Source: Lacinutrix venerupis
GTDB lineage: Bacteria > Bacteroidota > Bacteroidia > Flavobacteriales > Flavobacteriaceae
Assembly: GCF_003663945.1 (NCBI RefSeq)
Contig: NZ_RCCH01000001.1
Location: 496,001 to 560,000, forward strand
Length of the DNA: 64,000 nt
Direction of reading: 5' to 3'
The position numbers and the translations under genes were made by a program. Every line of letters begins with the position of its first letter. Position 1 is the first letter of the stretch. Under the pieces are notes generated by a model. That model worked only from the letters and a program-made list of their open reading frames with translations. It was not told the origin of the DNA and did no database searches. Shown here piece by piece: positions 17,482-27,249 of the stretch.

Positions 17482-19929
17482 ATGAAACTTTTTTCGACTA
17501 TTTTATTCGCCTTTGTTTTCACAATATCATTAAGTGCTCAAAACAAAAAAACTTATACGATTACCCGAACTAATAATGCTCCAAAAATTGATGGTGTTCT
17601 AGATGATGAAGTTTGGAAAACAGCACAAATAGCTACAGATTTTGTACAATTTAAGCCAACTGCTGGTAAAATAATGCAAAAAAACAAAAGAACAGAGGTT
17701 AAAATGAGTTACGACGATTCTGGAATTTACATTGCAGCCTATTTGTATGACAATCCTGAAGATATGTTAAGACAATTTACACAACGTGATGATTTTGGAC
17801 AGTCAGATTTTTTTGGTGCTGTATTTAACCCAAATAACGACGCTCAAAACAATACAGAATTTTTTGTATTTAGCTCTGGAACACAAGCCGATGCTACCGA
17901 AACGCCAAGCAACGGCGAGGATTTTGGATGGAATGCCGTTTGGGAAAGCGCAACACAAACCGTTAGTGATGGTTGGATTGTAGAAATGAAAATTCCCTAC
18001 AGAACTTTAAGATTTACACAACAAGACAACCCAACTTGGGGCATTCAATTTCACAGACACTATAGAAATACACGCGAACAAACAACGTGGAACCCAATAG
18101 ACATTACTAGTGGTGCTAATATTGGTTTTTTTAATGGAGAATTAAATGGTTTAAAAAACCTTGAACCTCCTACCCGACTAAGTTTCTATCCGTTTGCTTC
18201 TTTTGTAACAGATAGTTTTGATGGAGAAACCATAAACGATTTTAATGCAGGTTTAGATATTAAATACGGTATAACAGAAAATTTCACACTTGATGCTACA
18301 TTAATTCCAGATTTTAGTCAAGTTGGTTTTGATGATGTTCAGCTTAATTTAGGACCATTCGAGCAACAATTTTCTGAGCAAAGACAATTCTTTACAGAAG
18401 GTACCGATTTATTTACCAAAGGAAATTTATTCTATACAAGACGTGTAGGTAGTGCTCCTACAGGTTACCCAACACTAAATAGCAACGAAGAAATAGTTGA
18501 TGGTTATCCACAAAAAACAAATTTACTAAATGCTGTAAAAATCTCTGGAAGAACCAAAAACGGCTTAGGAATAGGTTTTTTTAATGCTATAACCGAAAAA
18601 ACAGACATCGACATTATAGACAAAACAACTGGTCAAAAACGCACAGAAACAGTAGAGCCTATCTCTAACTATAATATTCTAGTTATAGACCAACAGTTTA
18701 ACAAAAACTCTTCAGTAAGCTTAATAAATACAAATGTAACTAGAAATGGATCTAATTTTAGAGATGCTAATGTTACAGGATTATTATTCGATTTAAAAAA
18801 CAAAAAAAACACCTATGGAGCCGAAGCTCAAATAAAAATGAGTAACCTTAATTTACAAGATGGTACACAAACAGGATTAAGCTCTTTACTTGCATTTGGT
18901 AAAAATAGCGGGCAGTATAGATGGAGTGCTTACCATGAATTTGCAGACAAAGATTACGATATTAACGATATGGGTATCTTGTTTAGAAATAACTATAATA
19001 ATTTTGGAGCAGAATTTAATTATCAAATTTTTGAACCTACAAAAAATCTAAACAACTTTTACATTGGCACTTGGGCTAACTATAATAGCTTATTTAGACC
19101 AGGAACTTTTACAGGCTTTAATTTTGGCGGAAGTGTTTCAGCAACAGGAAAAAAGAGTTTAATGGGTTATGGTGGTAATTTTAATGTACAACCTGGCAAA
19201 CAGTATGATTATTTTGGGCCTCGAGTAGATGGTCGTTATTTTATAACTGAAGACTGGTTAAATAGTAGCGTATGGATATCTTCTAATTACAATAAAACAT
19301 TTGCCTTAGATGCAAACTTAGGTTACGAAACTTTATTTGAAGAAGGAAGGTCTTACCAAAGCGTATTTTTTGGCTTATCACCTAGATTTAAGGTAAACGA
19401 AAAATTTATTGTGGTTTACGAGTTCGATTACGACCAAGAACTTAGAGAAAGAGGGTTTATAGATTTTATTGGAGACGATATTATTTACGGACAACGCGAT
19501 CAAATTACAATAGAAAACGGTATCTCTGCTAGCTATAATTTTAATGCCTTAAATAGTTTAACTTTAAGTTTTAGAAACTATTGGAGTGCTGTACAATACG
19601 AAAATAACATTTTTGTATTAGGCGAAAATGGAAGGCTAAATAGAGACGATAATTACACAAAAGAAGACATAGAAGATCCAGATGTAAACTTTAGCACATG
19701 GAACTTAAACTTAACATACTCATGGCAATTTGCTCCTGGAAGCTTTTTAACAGCCCAATATAGAAATCGTATTTTTAATAGAAGTAACGATGGAGCTCAA
19801 GCTTTTCAAGACACTCTTGAGGATTTATTTAACCAGCCTTCTGGTAACACCTTCTCTCTTAAAATGGTTTATTTTATAGATTACAATAATATTAAAAACG
19901 TATTTAAAAATAAATCTAATACCATTTAA
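17482..19929 (+). CDS. DUF5916 outer-membrane protein with CBM9-like N-terminal domain
   Basis: A secreted 815-residue protein. The signal peptide ends after LSAQ (about residue 19). Residues about 25-225 form a beta-sandwich like family 9 carbohydrate-binding modules (PKIDGVLDDEVWKTAQ, then DSGIYIAAYLYD, WIVEMKIPYRTLRF). From about 230 onward the sequence is DUF5916: FFTEGTDLFTKGNLFYTRRVG is typical, and the remaining 550 residues alternate like a large beta-barrel ending near FSLKMVYFIDYNN. It probably sits in the outer membrane. Substrate and role are not established for the family. No sugar-utilisation genes are adjacent, so sugar binding is only suggested by the fold. Confidence 0.85.
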   Translation: MKLFSTILFAFVFTISLSAQNKKTYTITRTNNAPKIDGVLDDEVWKTAQIATDFVQFKPTAGKIMQKNKRTEVKMSYDDSGIYIAAYLYDNPEDMLRQFTQRDDFGQSDFFGAVFNPNNDAQNNTEFFVFSSGTQADATETPSNGEDFGWNAVWESATQTVSDGWIVEMKIPYRTLRFTQQDNPTWGIQFHRHYRNTREQTTWNPIDITSGANIGFFNGELNGLKNLEPPTRLSFYPFASFVTDSFDGETINDFNAGLDIKYGITENFTLDATLIPDFSQVGFDDVQLNLGPFEQQFSEQRQFFTEGTDLFTKGNLFYTRRVGSAPTGYPTLNSNEEIVDGYPQKTNLLNAVKISGRTKNGLGIGFFNAITEKTDIDIIDKTTGQKRTETVEPISNYNILVIDQQFNKNSSVSLINTNVTRNGSNFRDANVTGLLFDLKNKKNTYGAEAQIKMSNLNLQDGTQTGLSSLLAFGKNSGQYRWSAYHEFADKDYDINDMGILFRNNYNNFGAEFNYQIFEPTKNLNNFYIGTWANYNSLFRPGTFTGFNFGGSVSATGKKSLMGYGGNFNVQPGKQYDYFGPRVDGRYFITEDWLNSSVWISSNYNKTFALDANLGYETLFEEGRSYQSVFFGLSPRFKVNEKFIVVYEFDYDQELRERGFIDFIGDDIIYGQRDQITIENGISASYNFNALNSLTLSFRNYWSAVQYENNIFVLGENGRLNRDDNYTKEDIEDPDVNFSTWNLNLTYSWQFAPGSFLTAQYRNRIFNRSNDGAQAFQDTLEDLFNQPSGNTFSLKMVYFIDYNNIKNVFKNKSNTI

Positions 19930-19980
19930 AAGTTGTGCATTTGTTAGTAAAGTAGTATTTTCAGCCTCTTAATTTTGCAT

Positions 19981-20655
19981 ATGATTAAAGCTGAAAATAT
20001 TCATAAATATTACGATGAATTACACGTACTAAAAGGCGTAAATGTTCATATTAAAAAAGGAGAAGTTGTATCTATTGTTGGCGCATCAGGTGCAGGGAAA
20101 ACTACTTTATTACAAATTTTAGGCACCTTAGATGGCATTTCTAAAACCGAAAAAGCTTCTCTAATTATTAATGGAGAAAACATTAGTGCACTTTCCGAAA
20201 AGAAATTAGCTAAATTTAGAAATGAAAATATTGGCTTCATATTTCAATTTCATCAATTATTACCAGAATTTACTGCATTAGAAAATGTTTGTATTCCAGC
20301 ATTTATAAAAAAAACACCTAAAGCCGAAGCGACTAAACGTGCCAAAGAATTATTAGACTTTTTAGGGCTTGAAAATAGATACAACCATAAACCAAACGAA
20401 TTATCTGGTGGAGAACAACAGCGTGTTGCAGTAGCAAGAGCGTTAATTAACAATCCTAGCCTTATTTTTGCCGACGAACCTTCTGGAAACCTTGATAGCG
20501 AAAGTGCCGAAAACTTACACAGTTTATTTTTTAAATTACGTGATGAGTTTGGACAAACATTTGTAATTGTAACCCATAATGAAGAATTAGCAAACTTAGC
20601 AGACAGGAAACTAGTTATGGTAGATGGCACAATAAGTAACCAAACAACTATTTAA
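19981..20655 (+). CDS. ABC transporter ATPase, LolD/MacB-like
   Basis: A 224-residue ATP-binding subunit. Motifs: Walker [10 protein letters not shown] (Lys40), Q-loop in [18 protein letters not shown], signature [15 protein letters not shown] at about 141, Walker [13 protein letters not shown], and the switch His in VIVTHNEE. The [10 protein letters not shown] and PSGNLD pattern is characteristic of the LolD/FtsE/MacB group, whose transporters act on substrates from the periplasmic face, lipoproteins in the case of LolCDE. No permease lies beside it, so it is an orphan ATPase whose partner is elsewhere. The ATG at 19981 is preferred to an in-frame TTG six bases upstream. Confidence 0.88.
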   Translation: MIKAENIHKYYDELHVLKGVNVHIKKGEVVSIVGASGAGKTTLLQILGTLDGISKTEKASLIINGENISALSEKKLAKFRNENIGFIFQFHQLLPEFTALENVCIPAFIKKTPKAEATKRAKELLDFLGLENRYNHKPNELSGGEQQRVAVARALINNPSLIFADEPSGNLDSESAENLHSLFFKLRDEFGQTFVIVTHNEELANLADRKLVMVDGTISNQTTI

Positions 20656-20713
20656 TAATTGTAAGTTTACAACAAAATTTAAGACATAAAATATACTCAA
20701 TTAAAATAAAAAC

Positions 20714-21403
20714 ATGAGAAAAGAACAACATCACAAAGGTTGGAACGAAAACAAAACAAACGATTCTTGGGCAATTTTCAAGATCATGGGAGAATTTGTA
20801 AATGGTTTTGAAAAAATGAGTCAAATAGGACCTTGTGTCTCTATTTTTGGTTCTGCAAGAACAAAACCAGATCACAAGTACTATAAATTAGCCGAAAGTG
20901 TAGCTAAACAAATTTGCGAAGCAGGTTATGGCGTTATTACAGGAGGTGGACCAGGTATTATGGAAGCTGGAAATAAAGGAGCTCATTTAGCTGGAGGAAC
21001 ATCAGTAGGTTTAAACATCGATTTACCTTTCGAGCAACACGATAATCCTTATATAGATGGAGATAAAAGTTTGGATTTCGATTATTTCTTTGTAAGAAAA
21101 GTTATGTTCGTTAAATATTCTCAAGGTTTTGTTGTAATGCCAGGAGGTTTTGGAACTTTAGACGAGTTATTTGAAGCGATTACACTTATACAAACCAATA
21201 AAATTGAAAAATTTCCTATTATTTTAGTTGGTACAGATTTCTGGGCAGGATTAATTGACTGGATTAAAGAAACTGTTTTAGGAAAATTTACAAACGTAAG
21301 TGCTGGAGATTTAGACTTAATTCACTTAGTAGATACCGAAGACGAAGTTGTAGCAATATTAGACGCATTTTATAAAGAATACGGTTTAAGCCCTAACTTC
21401 TAA
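20714..21403 (+). CDS. LOG-family protein (TIGR00730), probable nucleoside-monophosphate phosphoribohydrolase
   Basis: Rossmann-like protein of 229 residues. GGGPGIMEAGNKGA and PGGFGTLDELFE are the two hallmark motifs of the LONELY GUY family, which cleaves nucleoside 5'-monophosphates to base and ribose 5-phosphate and includes cytokinin-activating enzymes. CVSIFGSARTKPDHKYY marks the N-terminal nucleotide-binding strand. The bacterial substrate is probably AMP or another purine nucleotide, but a specific assignment cannot be made. About 25 residues precede the domain (about 1-38). It stands alone after the ABC ATPase with a 58-base gap. Confidence 0.9.
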   Translation: MRKEQHHKGWNENKTNDSWAIFKIMGEFVNGFEKMSQIGPCVSIFGSARTKPDHKYYKLAESVAKQICEAGYGVITGGGPGIMEAGNKGAHLAGGTSVGLNIDLPFEQHDNPYIDGDKSLDFDYFFVRKVMFVKYSQGFVVMPGGFGTLDELFEAITLIQTNKIEKFPIILVGTDFWAGLIDWIKETVLGKFTNVSAGDLDLIHLVDTEDEVVAILDAFYKEYGLSPNF

Positions 21404-21532
21404 AAAATTAATAAAACCAAAATGTATTTAATACGTATATAGATTAACAGCAATAATACAATTAAATACAACTATTTCTGTTACATATAATTAAATATAA
21501 AACTATAAATCTTTAAAGTCTATAAAAATCCA

Positions 21533-24358
21533 TTGAATCTAAATTTTGCTACCTTATTATTGTGCCTACTATTATGTTTTTCGGCCTCAAGCCAAAACAA
21601 GTTAGATATTAATGCAACTTTCGATATCGAAAAGAAAAGTATTAATATTCAACAAACTATTGAGTACTTTAATAACTCAAAAGCAACATTAGATACAATA
21701 TATTTAACAGATTGGAGCCATAGTTATTCTGCAAAAAACACTCCTTTGGCAGAAAGATTTGCAGAAGAATTTAAAAACACTTTTCATTTTGCAAAAAATG
21801 AAGATCGTGGATTTACAACTTTAATATCAATACAGGAAAACAATACCGAAACCCATTTTTCAAGACTAAAAAAGCAACCAGATATTATTAAAGTTGCATT
21901 GTCACAACCTTTATTACCTAATAAAAGTTACACTTTGCAACTTAAATATATTGTACAAGTACCTAACGATAAGTTTACGCGTTATGGATTAACTTCAGAA
22001 GGCGATTATAATTTAAGATATTGGTACATAACTCCTGCTATTTTTGATGGAAAGTGGAACTACCACAGTAATAAAGATTTAAACGATGCTTATATTCCTA
22101 AAGCAGATATCTCCATTAAGGCATCTTATCCTAAAAATTATAGTATAATTTCAGAATTGGACGTTTTTAACAAAACAATTTTAAACAATACTGAAACCAC
22201 ATTTTTTAAAGGAGAAGATAGAATTAACACTAAATTAATTTTAAAACAAAACAACGATTTTAAAACTGTTGAAACAGACTATTTTACTATAGAATCTAAT
22301 TTAGATGAAAAAGAACTAGCCGCACAGGATATTGCAATTATTAGCGATAATATTGCCGGATACATAACAAAAGAATTAGGTGCATATCCACACACCAAAT
22401 TACTATTAACACGTATAGATTATAAAAAAAGTCCTATTTACGGACTAAATCTTTTACCTGATTTTTTTAGGCCTTTTCCAGATACTTTTCAATACGAAAT
22501 AAAACTTTTAAAAACAGCGCTTCACAATTACCTTGAAAATATTGTTTTAATTAATCCTAGAGAAGACCAGTGGGTTATAGATGGTATTCAAACATATTAC
22601 CTAATGAAATATGTTAAAGAAAACTACCCTAACACAAAACTTACTGGCGCCTTAGGAAATATGTGGGGAATTAGAGCGTTTCATGCCGCAGATTTAAAAT
22701 TTAACGATAAATATAATCTTGCGTATTTACACATGGCTAGAACCAATCTAGATCAGCCATTAACTATGGCTAAAGATTCTTTATTAAAATTTAATAAAAA
22801 TATTGGTAACAAGTATAAAGCTGGTTCTGGTTTACGCTATATAAATGAATATAATAATAGTAATGTAGTAGAAACGGCAGTAAAAGAATTCATTCAAAAT
22901 AACACATTAAAACCAACAACAGGAGAAACTTTTTACAACGCTTTAAAAAACAATAGTAAAAAAGATATTAATTGGTTTTATAACGATTTCTTAAACTCAA
23001 ATACCAAAATAGATTACAAAATTAAAAATGTTAAGAAAAAAGAAGACTCACTAATAGTTACAATGCTTAACAAAAAAAATAATAATGTTCCTGTGTCATT
23101 ATTTTCAATAAAAAATGACTCTGTAGTTAATAAACTTTGGGTCAAAGGTTTTAAAGGACAGAAAACCATTACTATTGCAGGCTCAGATGTAGATAGATTA
23201 GCATTAAATTACGATAAAATAATACCCGAAGTTAAAGATAGAAATAACTGGAAAGCCGTAAATAAGTTATTAGACAAACCTATTCAACTAAGACTCTTTA
23301 AAGATGTAGAAGATCCAGACTATCATCAAATGTTTTTTATGCCAGAGTTTGCCTACAACCTATACGATGGGTTTTCACCTGGATTAAAACTATATAATAA
23401 AACAGTGCTTTCTAAAGACTTTTTATACAAATTTAGTCCAAAATACGGTTTAAAAAGTAATGCTTTAGTTGGTAGTGCTTATTTAAGCTATAACAACAGA
23501 AAAGAAAATGTTAGAAACTACAGTACAAGATATACGTTTAGAGTAGAAAACTATAATTATGCAAGAAATCTATCTTATACCACTTTTACACCTTCAGTAA
23601 GTTTTGCTTTTAGAAATCCTGACGATTTAAGAAAAAATAAAAAACAATATTTAAATTTTAGATATGTTAGTGTTGATCGTGACGAAGATCCAACTGGAGA
23701 GTTTGAGGTAGAAGGAGAACCAAAATATGGTGTTTTTAACGCTAATTTTGCCTCGATAAACAATAATTTGAAAAATTTTAGCTCTTTAGATACAGATTTA
23801 CAACTAGCAAAAGACTTTGGTAAGCTTTCGGCAACTTTAGAATTTAGAAAGCTAACAGAAAACAATAGACAGTATAATTTTAGAGCTTATGCTGGCGCCT
23901 TTTTATACAATAACACTTTTGAAGATACCAACTTTTTTAGCTTTGCTTTAGATAGACCTACCGATTATCTTTTTGATTATGATTATTTAGGAAGAACAGA
24001 AGACGATGGCATTACTAGCCAGCAACTTATTCTAGCCGAAGGTGGATTTAAGTCTCAATTACAACCAGCATTCGCAAATCAATGGATTACAACAATAAAC
24101 ACAAGTACTACCATATGGCAATATATTATGGCATATGGAGACGTTGGTTTTGTTAAAAACCACAACACAAATGCTAAGTTTGTATACGATGCCGGAATAC
24201 GCTTAAACCTCGTGCAAGATTATTTCGAATTGTATTTACCTGTTTACTCTAATAAAGGATGGGAAATAGCACAGCCAGAATACGATAAAAGTATTCGTTT
24301 TATAGTTACATTATCTCCTAGCACATTGCTTAAATTATTTACCAGAAGATGGTATTAA
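21533..24358 (+). CDS. M1-peptidase-like outer envelope protein with degenerate zinc site
   Basis: Secreted protein of 941 residues (signal peptide cut after SASSQ). The first half follows M1 aminopeptidase architecture: an N-terminal beta-saddle (LDINATFDIEKKSINIQ, IYLTDWSHSYSAKNTPL) and then a thermolysin-like helical domain. Where the HExxH zinc motif is expected it reads HNYLE, and the NEGFATY helix reads IDGIQTYY. The general-base Glu, the second zinc His and the third ligand Glu are thus all changed, and zinc hydrolysis is unlikely. The second half (about 590-941) looks like a beta-barrel, ending KLFTRRWY. It starts at TTG; no ATG precedes the signal peptide. An intact M1 enzyme exists at 59-61 kb. 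Confidence 0.78.
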   Translation: MNLNFATLLLCLLLCFSASSQNKLDINATFDIEKKSINIQQTIEYFNNSKATLDTIYLTDWSHSYSAKNTPLAERFAEEFKNTFHFAKNEDRGFTTLISIQENNTETHFSRLKKQPDIIKVALSQPLLPNKSYTLQLKYIVQVPNDKFTRYGLTSEGDYNLRYWYITPAIFDGKWNYHSNKDLNDAYIPKADISIKASYPKNYSIISELDVFNKTILNNTETTFFKGEDRINTKLILKQNNDFKTVETDYFTIESNLDEKELAAQDIAIISDNIAGYITKELGAYPHTKLLLTRIDYKKSPIYGLNLLPDFFRPFPDTFQYEIKLLKTALHNYLENIVLINPREDQWVIDGIQTYYLMKYVKENYPNTKLTGALGNMWGIRAFHAADLKFNDKYNLAYLHMARTNLDQPLTMAKDSLLKFNKNIGNKYKAGSGLRYINEYNNSNVVETAVKEFIQNNTLKPTTGETFYNALKNNSKKDINWFYNDFLNSNTKIDYKIKNVKKKEDSLIVTMLNKKNNNVPVSLFSIKNDSVVNKLWVKGFKGQKTITIAGSDVDRLALNYDKIIPEVKDRNNWKAVNKLLDKPIQLRLFKDVEDPDYHQMFFMPEFAYNLYDGFSPGLKLYNKTVLSKDFLYKFSPKYGLKSNALVGSAYLSYNNRKENVRNYSTRYTFRVENYNYARNLSYTTFTPSVSFAFRNPDDLRKNKKQYLNFRYVSVDRDEDPTGEFEVEGEPKYGVFNANFASINNNLKNFSSLDTDLQLAKDFGKLSATLEFRKLTENNRQYNFRAYAGAFLYNNTFEDTNFFSFALDRPTDYLFDYDYLGRTEDDGITSQQLILAEGGFKSQLQPAFANQWITTINTSTTIWQYIMAYGDVGFVKNHNTNAKFVYDAGIRLNLVQDYFELYLPVYSNKGWEIAQPEYDKSIRFIVTLSPSTLLKLFTRRWY

Positions 24359-24393
24359 ATTTTAAATAATCTTCAACGAATTTTTAAAATATT

Positions 24394-24420
24394 GAATAAT
24401 TATGAATTATTCTTAATTAT
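24394..24420 (+). terminator. Weak terminator-like hairpin after the M1-like gene
   Basis: gaataatt/aattattc with a three-base loop, followed by TTAATTATT. It is AT-only and therefore weak. Confidence 0.35.
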
Positions 24421-24467
24421 TACAAGGCAAAACTAAATATTTATCATTTTTTTAAGACTCTTTCGTA

Positions 24468-24498
24468 TTGCAAAAATCACTTTTATTAGTTAAGTTTG
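24468..24498 (+). promoter_or_regulatory. Predicted promoter of the E1 dehydrogenase gene
   Basis: TTG at 24468-24470, 20 bases, TAAGTTTG at 24491-24498 (full consensus), 22 bases before the ATG. One of the clearest promoters in the window. Confidence 0.65.
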
Positions 24499-24520
24499 TA
24501 ATTGCAAAAAACCATAAACT

Positions 24521-26932
24521 ATGAATACAAATTCCGACTTAAAAAAAGAGTTATCCTTTAACGATTTTAAATCTCAAGTCTTAGAAGATTATAAAGTTGC
24601 TGTAACAAGTCGAGAATGTAGCCTACTTGGTCGTCGTGAAGTTTTAACTGGTAAAGCCAAATTTGGAATTTTTGGCGACGGTAAAGAAGTACCACAATTA
24701 GCATGGGCAAAAGCTTTTGCTAATGGTGATTTTAGATCTGGATATTATAGAGATCAAACTTTTATGATGGCTATTGGAGAATTAGACATTCAAACTTTTT
24801 TTGCCGGTTTATATGCAAATACAGATTTAACTTTAGAACCAATGTCTGGAGGTCGCCAAATGGGTGGTCACTTTTCTACATTTAGTTTAGATGAAAATGG
24901 ACAATGGAACGACCTTACTAAGCAAAAAAATTCAAGTTCAGACATTTCTCCTACAGCAGGACAAATGCCAAGACTTTTAGGCTTAGCACAAGCATCTAAA
25001 ATATACAGAAATGTAAAAGGTATAAATACAAATAAATTTTCTGTTAAAGGTAATGAAGTTGCTTGGGGAACTATAGGTAATGCTAGTACAAGTGAAGGTT
25101 TGTTTTTCGAAACCATAAATGCTGCAGGTGTATTACAAGTACCAATGGTAATTAGTGTTTGGGACGACGAATACGGTATTTCTGTACATGCAAAACATCA
25201 AACTACAAAAGAAAATATTTCTGAAATATTAAGTGGTTTCCAACGTGATAACGAAGCCAAAGGTTACGAAATTTTAAGAGTTAAAGGTTGGGATTATGTA
25301 GCTTTAATTGAGACTTATCAAGAAGCAGCTAGAATTGCAAGAACAGAACACGTACCTGTTTTAATTCACGTTAACGAATTAACACAACCTCAAGGACATT
25401 CTACATCTGGTTCTCACGAGCGTTATAAAGATAAAGAACGTTTAAATTGGGAAGCAAAAATGGACTGTAATCTTCAATTACGTAATTGGATGATTGAAAC
25501 AGGAATATCTACAGATGAAGAGTTAATAGCTATAGAAAAATCTATTAAAAAAGCGGTTAGAGAAGGTAAAAAAGCAGCTTGGAACGCTTATTTAAATCCT
25601 ATTTTAAACGAAAGAAATCAAATTTCTAAAATTATATCTCAAGCAGCAGCATCTAGCTCGAATAAAGTATTTATTGAAAAAATAAATAACGATATGTTAG
25701 CTATTGCAGAACCATCTAGAAAAGATGTTGCTTCTGCCTCAAGACGTGTTTTAAGATATTTAGTATCAGAAAACTCGCCAGCTAAAACACAATTAATACA
25801 GTGGATAGATACTTATTTTAATACTATTCAACCTAAATACAGTTCTCATTTACAAAATGAAACACCTTCTGCTGCAAAAAACATAAAAGAAGTTAAACCT
25901 ATATATAAAGGTAGTAACGAAGAAGTGGACGGCCGTGTGGTATTAAGAGATAATTTTGATGCTATATTCAATAAATATCCGCAATCATTAATTTTTGGTG
26001 AAGATGCTGGAAATATTGGAGACGTTAACCAAGGTTTAGAAGGCTTACAAGAAAAATATGGCGAATTACGTGTTGCAGATGCTGGAATACGCGAAGCTAC
26101 TATTTTAGGCCAAGGTATTGGTATGGCAATGCGTGGATTAAGACCTATTGCAGAAATTCAATATTTAGATTATTTAATGTACGCCTTACAAATAATGAGC
26201 GACGATCTTGCAACTGTGCATTATAGAACAAAAGGTCGACAAAAAGCACCATTAATTGTAAGAACTCGTGGACATAGATTAGAAGGTATTTGGCATTCTG
26301 GCTCACAAATGGGTGGTATATTAAATCTAATTCGAGGTATACATGTTTTAGTACCTAGAAATATGACTAAAGCTGCTGGTTTTTACAACACATTACTAGA
26401 AAGTGATGAGCCTGCTTTAGTAGTAGAATGCTTAAATGGCTACCGTTTAAAAGAAAAAAAACCTACAAATTTTGGAGAATTTAAAACACCTATTGGTGTT
26501 GTAGAAGTTACAAAAGAAGGAAGTGATATTACATTATTATCTTATGGCTCTACTTTTAGAATTGTTCAAGAAGTAGCTAAAGAATTACTTCAAGTCGGAA
26601 TAGATGCCGAAGTTATTGATGCACAATCATTACTACCTTTCGATATCAACCACGATGTGGTAAAAAGTTTAGCAAAAACAAACCGTTTAATGATTATAGA
26701 CGAAGATGTTCCTGGAGGTGCATCGGCTTATTTATTAGACGAAGTATTAAATAAACAAAACGGTTACCAGTATTTAGATGCGGCGCCAAAAACACTTACA
26801 GCAAAGGCACATAGACCTGCTTACGGTACAGATGGAGACTACTTCTCTAAACCATCTGCCGAAGATATTTACGAAGCCATTTATGCTGTTATGCATGAAA
26901 GCAACCCTAATGATTATCCTAAACTAAGATAA
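24521..26932 (+). CDS. 2-oxoacid dehydrogenase E1, fused alpha and beta subunits (branched-chain type)
   Basis: Thiamine-diphosphate enzyme that decarboxylates branched-chain 2-oxoacids and passes the acyl group to lipoyl E2. The 803 residues hold both subunits: an alpha part (about 1-400) with the ThDP region GNASTSEGLFFETINAA and VPMVISVWDDEYGISV, and a beta part (about 460-803) with LIFGEDAGNIGDVNQGLEG, ADAGIREATILGQGIGMA, a transketolase pyrimidine domain, and the C-terminal LLSYGST and IDEDVPGGA region. The alpha/beta fusion is known in Bacteroidota. It is transcribed alone between its own promoter and terminator, and shares the E3 encoded at the window start in function. Pyruvate dehydrogenase is less likely, but substrate cannot be proven from sequence. 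Confidence 0.9.
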   Translation: MNTNSDLKKELSFNDFKSQVLEDYKVAVTSRECSLLGRREVLTGKAKFGIFGDGKEVPQLAWAKAFANGDFRSGYYRDQTFMMAIGELDIQTFFAGLYANTDLTLEPMSGGRQMGGHFSTFSLDENGQWNDLTKQKNSSSDISPTAGQMPRLLGLAQASKIYRNVKGINTNKFSVKGNEVAWGTIGNASTSEGLFFETINAAGVLQVPMVISVWDDEYGISVHAKHQTTKENISEILSGFQRDNEAKGYEILRVKGWDYVALIETYQEAARIARTEHVPVLIHVNELTQPQGHSTSGSHERYKDKERLNWEAKMDCNLQLRNWMIETGISTDEELIAIEKSIKKAVREGKKAAWNAYLNPILNERNQISKIISQAAASSSNKVFIEKINNDMLAIAEPSRKDVASASRRVLRYLVSENSPAKTQLIQWIDTYFNTIQPKYSSHLQNETPSAAKNIKEVKPIYKGSNEEVDGRVVLRDNFDAIFNKYPQSLIFGEDAGNIGDVNQGLEGLQEKYGELRVADAGIREATILGQGIGMAMRGLRPIAEIQYLDYLMYALQIMSDDLATVHYRTKGRQKAPLIVRTRGHRLEGIWHSGSQMGGILNLIRGIHVLVPRNMTKAAGFYNTLLESDEPALVVECLNGYRLKEKKPTNFGEFKTPIGVVEVTKEGSDITLLSYGSTFRIVQEVAKELLQVGIDAEVIDAQSLLPFDINHDVVKSLAKTNRLMIIDEDVPGGASAYLLDEVLNKQNGYQYLDAAPKTLTAKAHRPAYGTDGDYFSKPSAEDIYEAIYAVMHESNPNDYPKLR

Positions 26933-27249
26933 TTTTTAGCATAAAAAATAATGAGTCTAAAGCGTTTACCTTCTAGTAAGCGCTTTTTTTTATATTATAA
27001 ATTAAACAACGCTCTTGAAGGCCTGGTTTTCTTTACTTTGTAAAAAAAATAAGTTAACTTCGTTTACGAACGATATAGTTCATTGAAACGGAACCATATC
27101 TTGAACATTGTAGCTAATTTAACAAAACCGTTATCTATTCTGAAACTTAACCAAAAAGAATTTCATTTATATAAACAAAAAAATACGTAATCTGTCGTAT
27201 TTCTCAAATCACATAGCTATTATAAATTGCCAACCAAAACTAAAAGTTT
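26933..27249. other. 317-base gap: terminator plus 5' border of the MORN operon block
   Basis: No gene. After the E1 terminator come taacttcgtttac at 27055-27067 (also at 13401-13413), an imperfect hairpin gatatagttc/gaaccatatc (27072-27100, one mismatch), and acattgtagctaat at 27105-27118. The last resembles, in inverted form, ggctacaacaatgt at 33395-33408 behind the operon. No clear promoter motif is seen near 27200. Confidence 0.5.
26959..26990 (+). terminator. Intrinsic terminator after the E1 gene
   Basis: aaagcgtttac/gtaagcgcttt forms an 11-pair stem with one G-U pair, followed by T8. Confidence 0.85.

Noticed and set aside
19975-19980. TTG six bases upstream as start of the LolD-like gene
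   Set aside because: The ATG at 19981 is standard and the extra two residues have no support.
27072-27100. Hairpin before the MORN operon as a riboswitch
   Set aside because: It has only a 10-base imperfect stem and no conserved riboswitch core; it is better explained as part of the border repeat.
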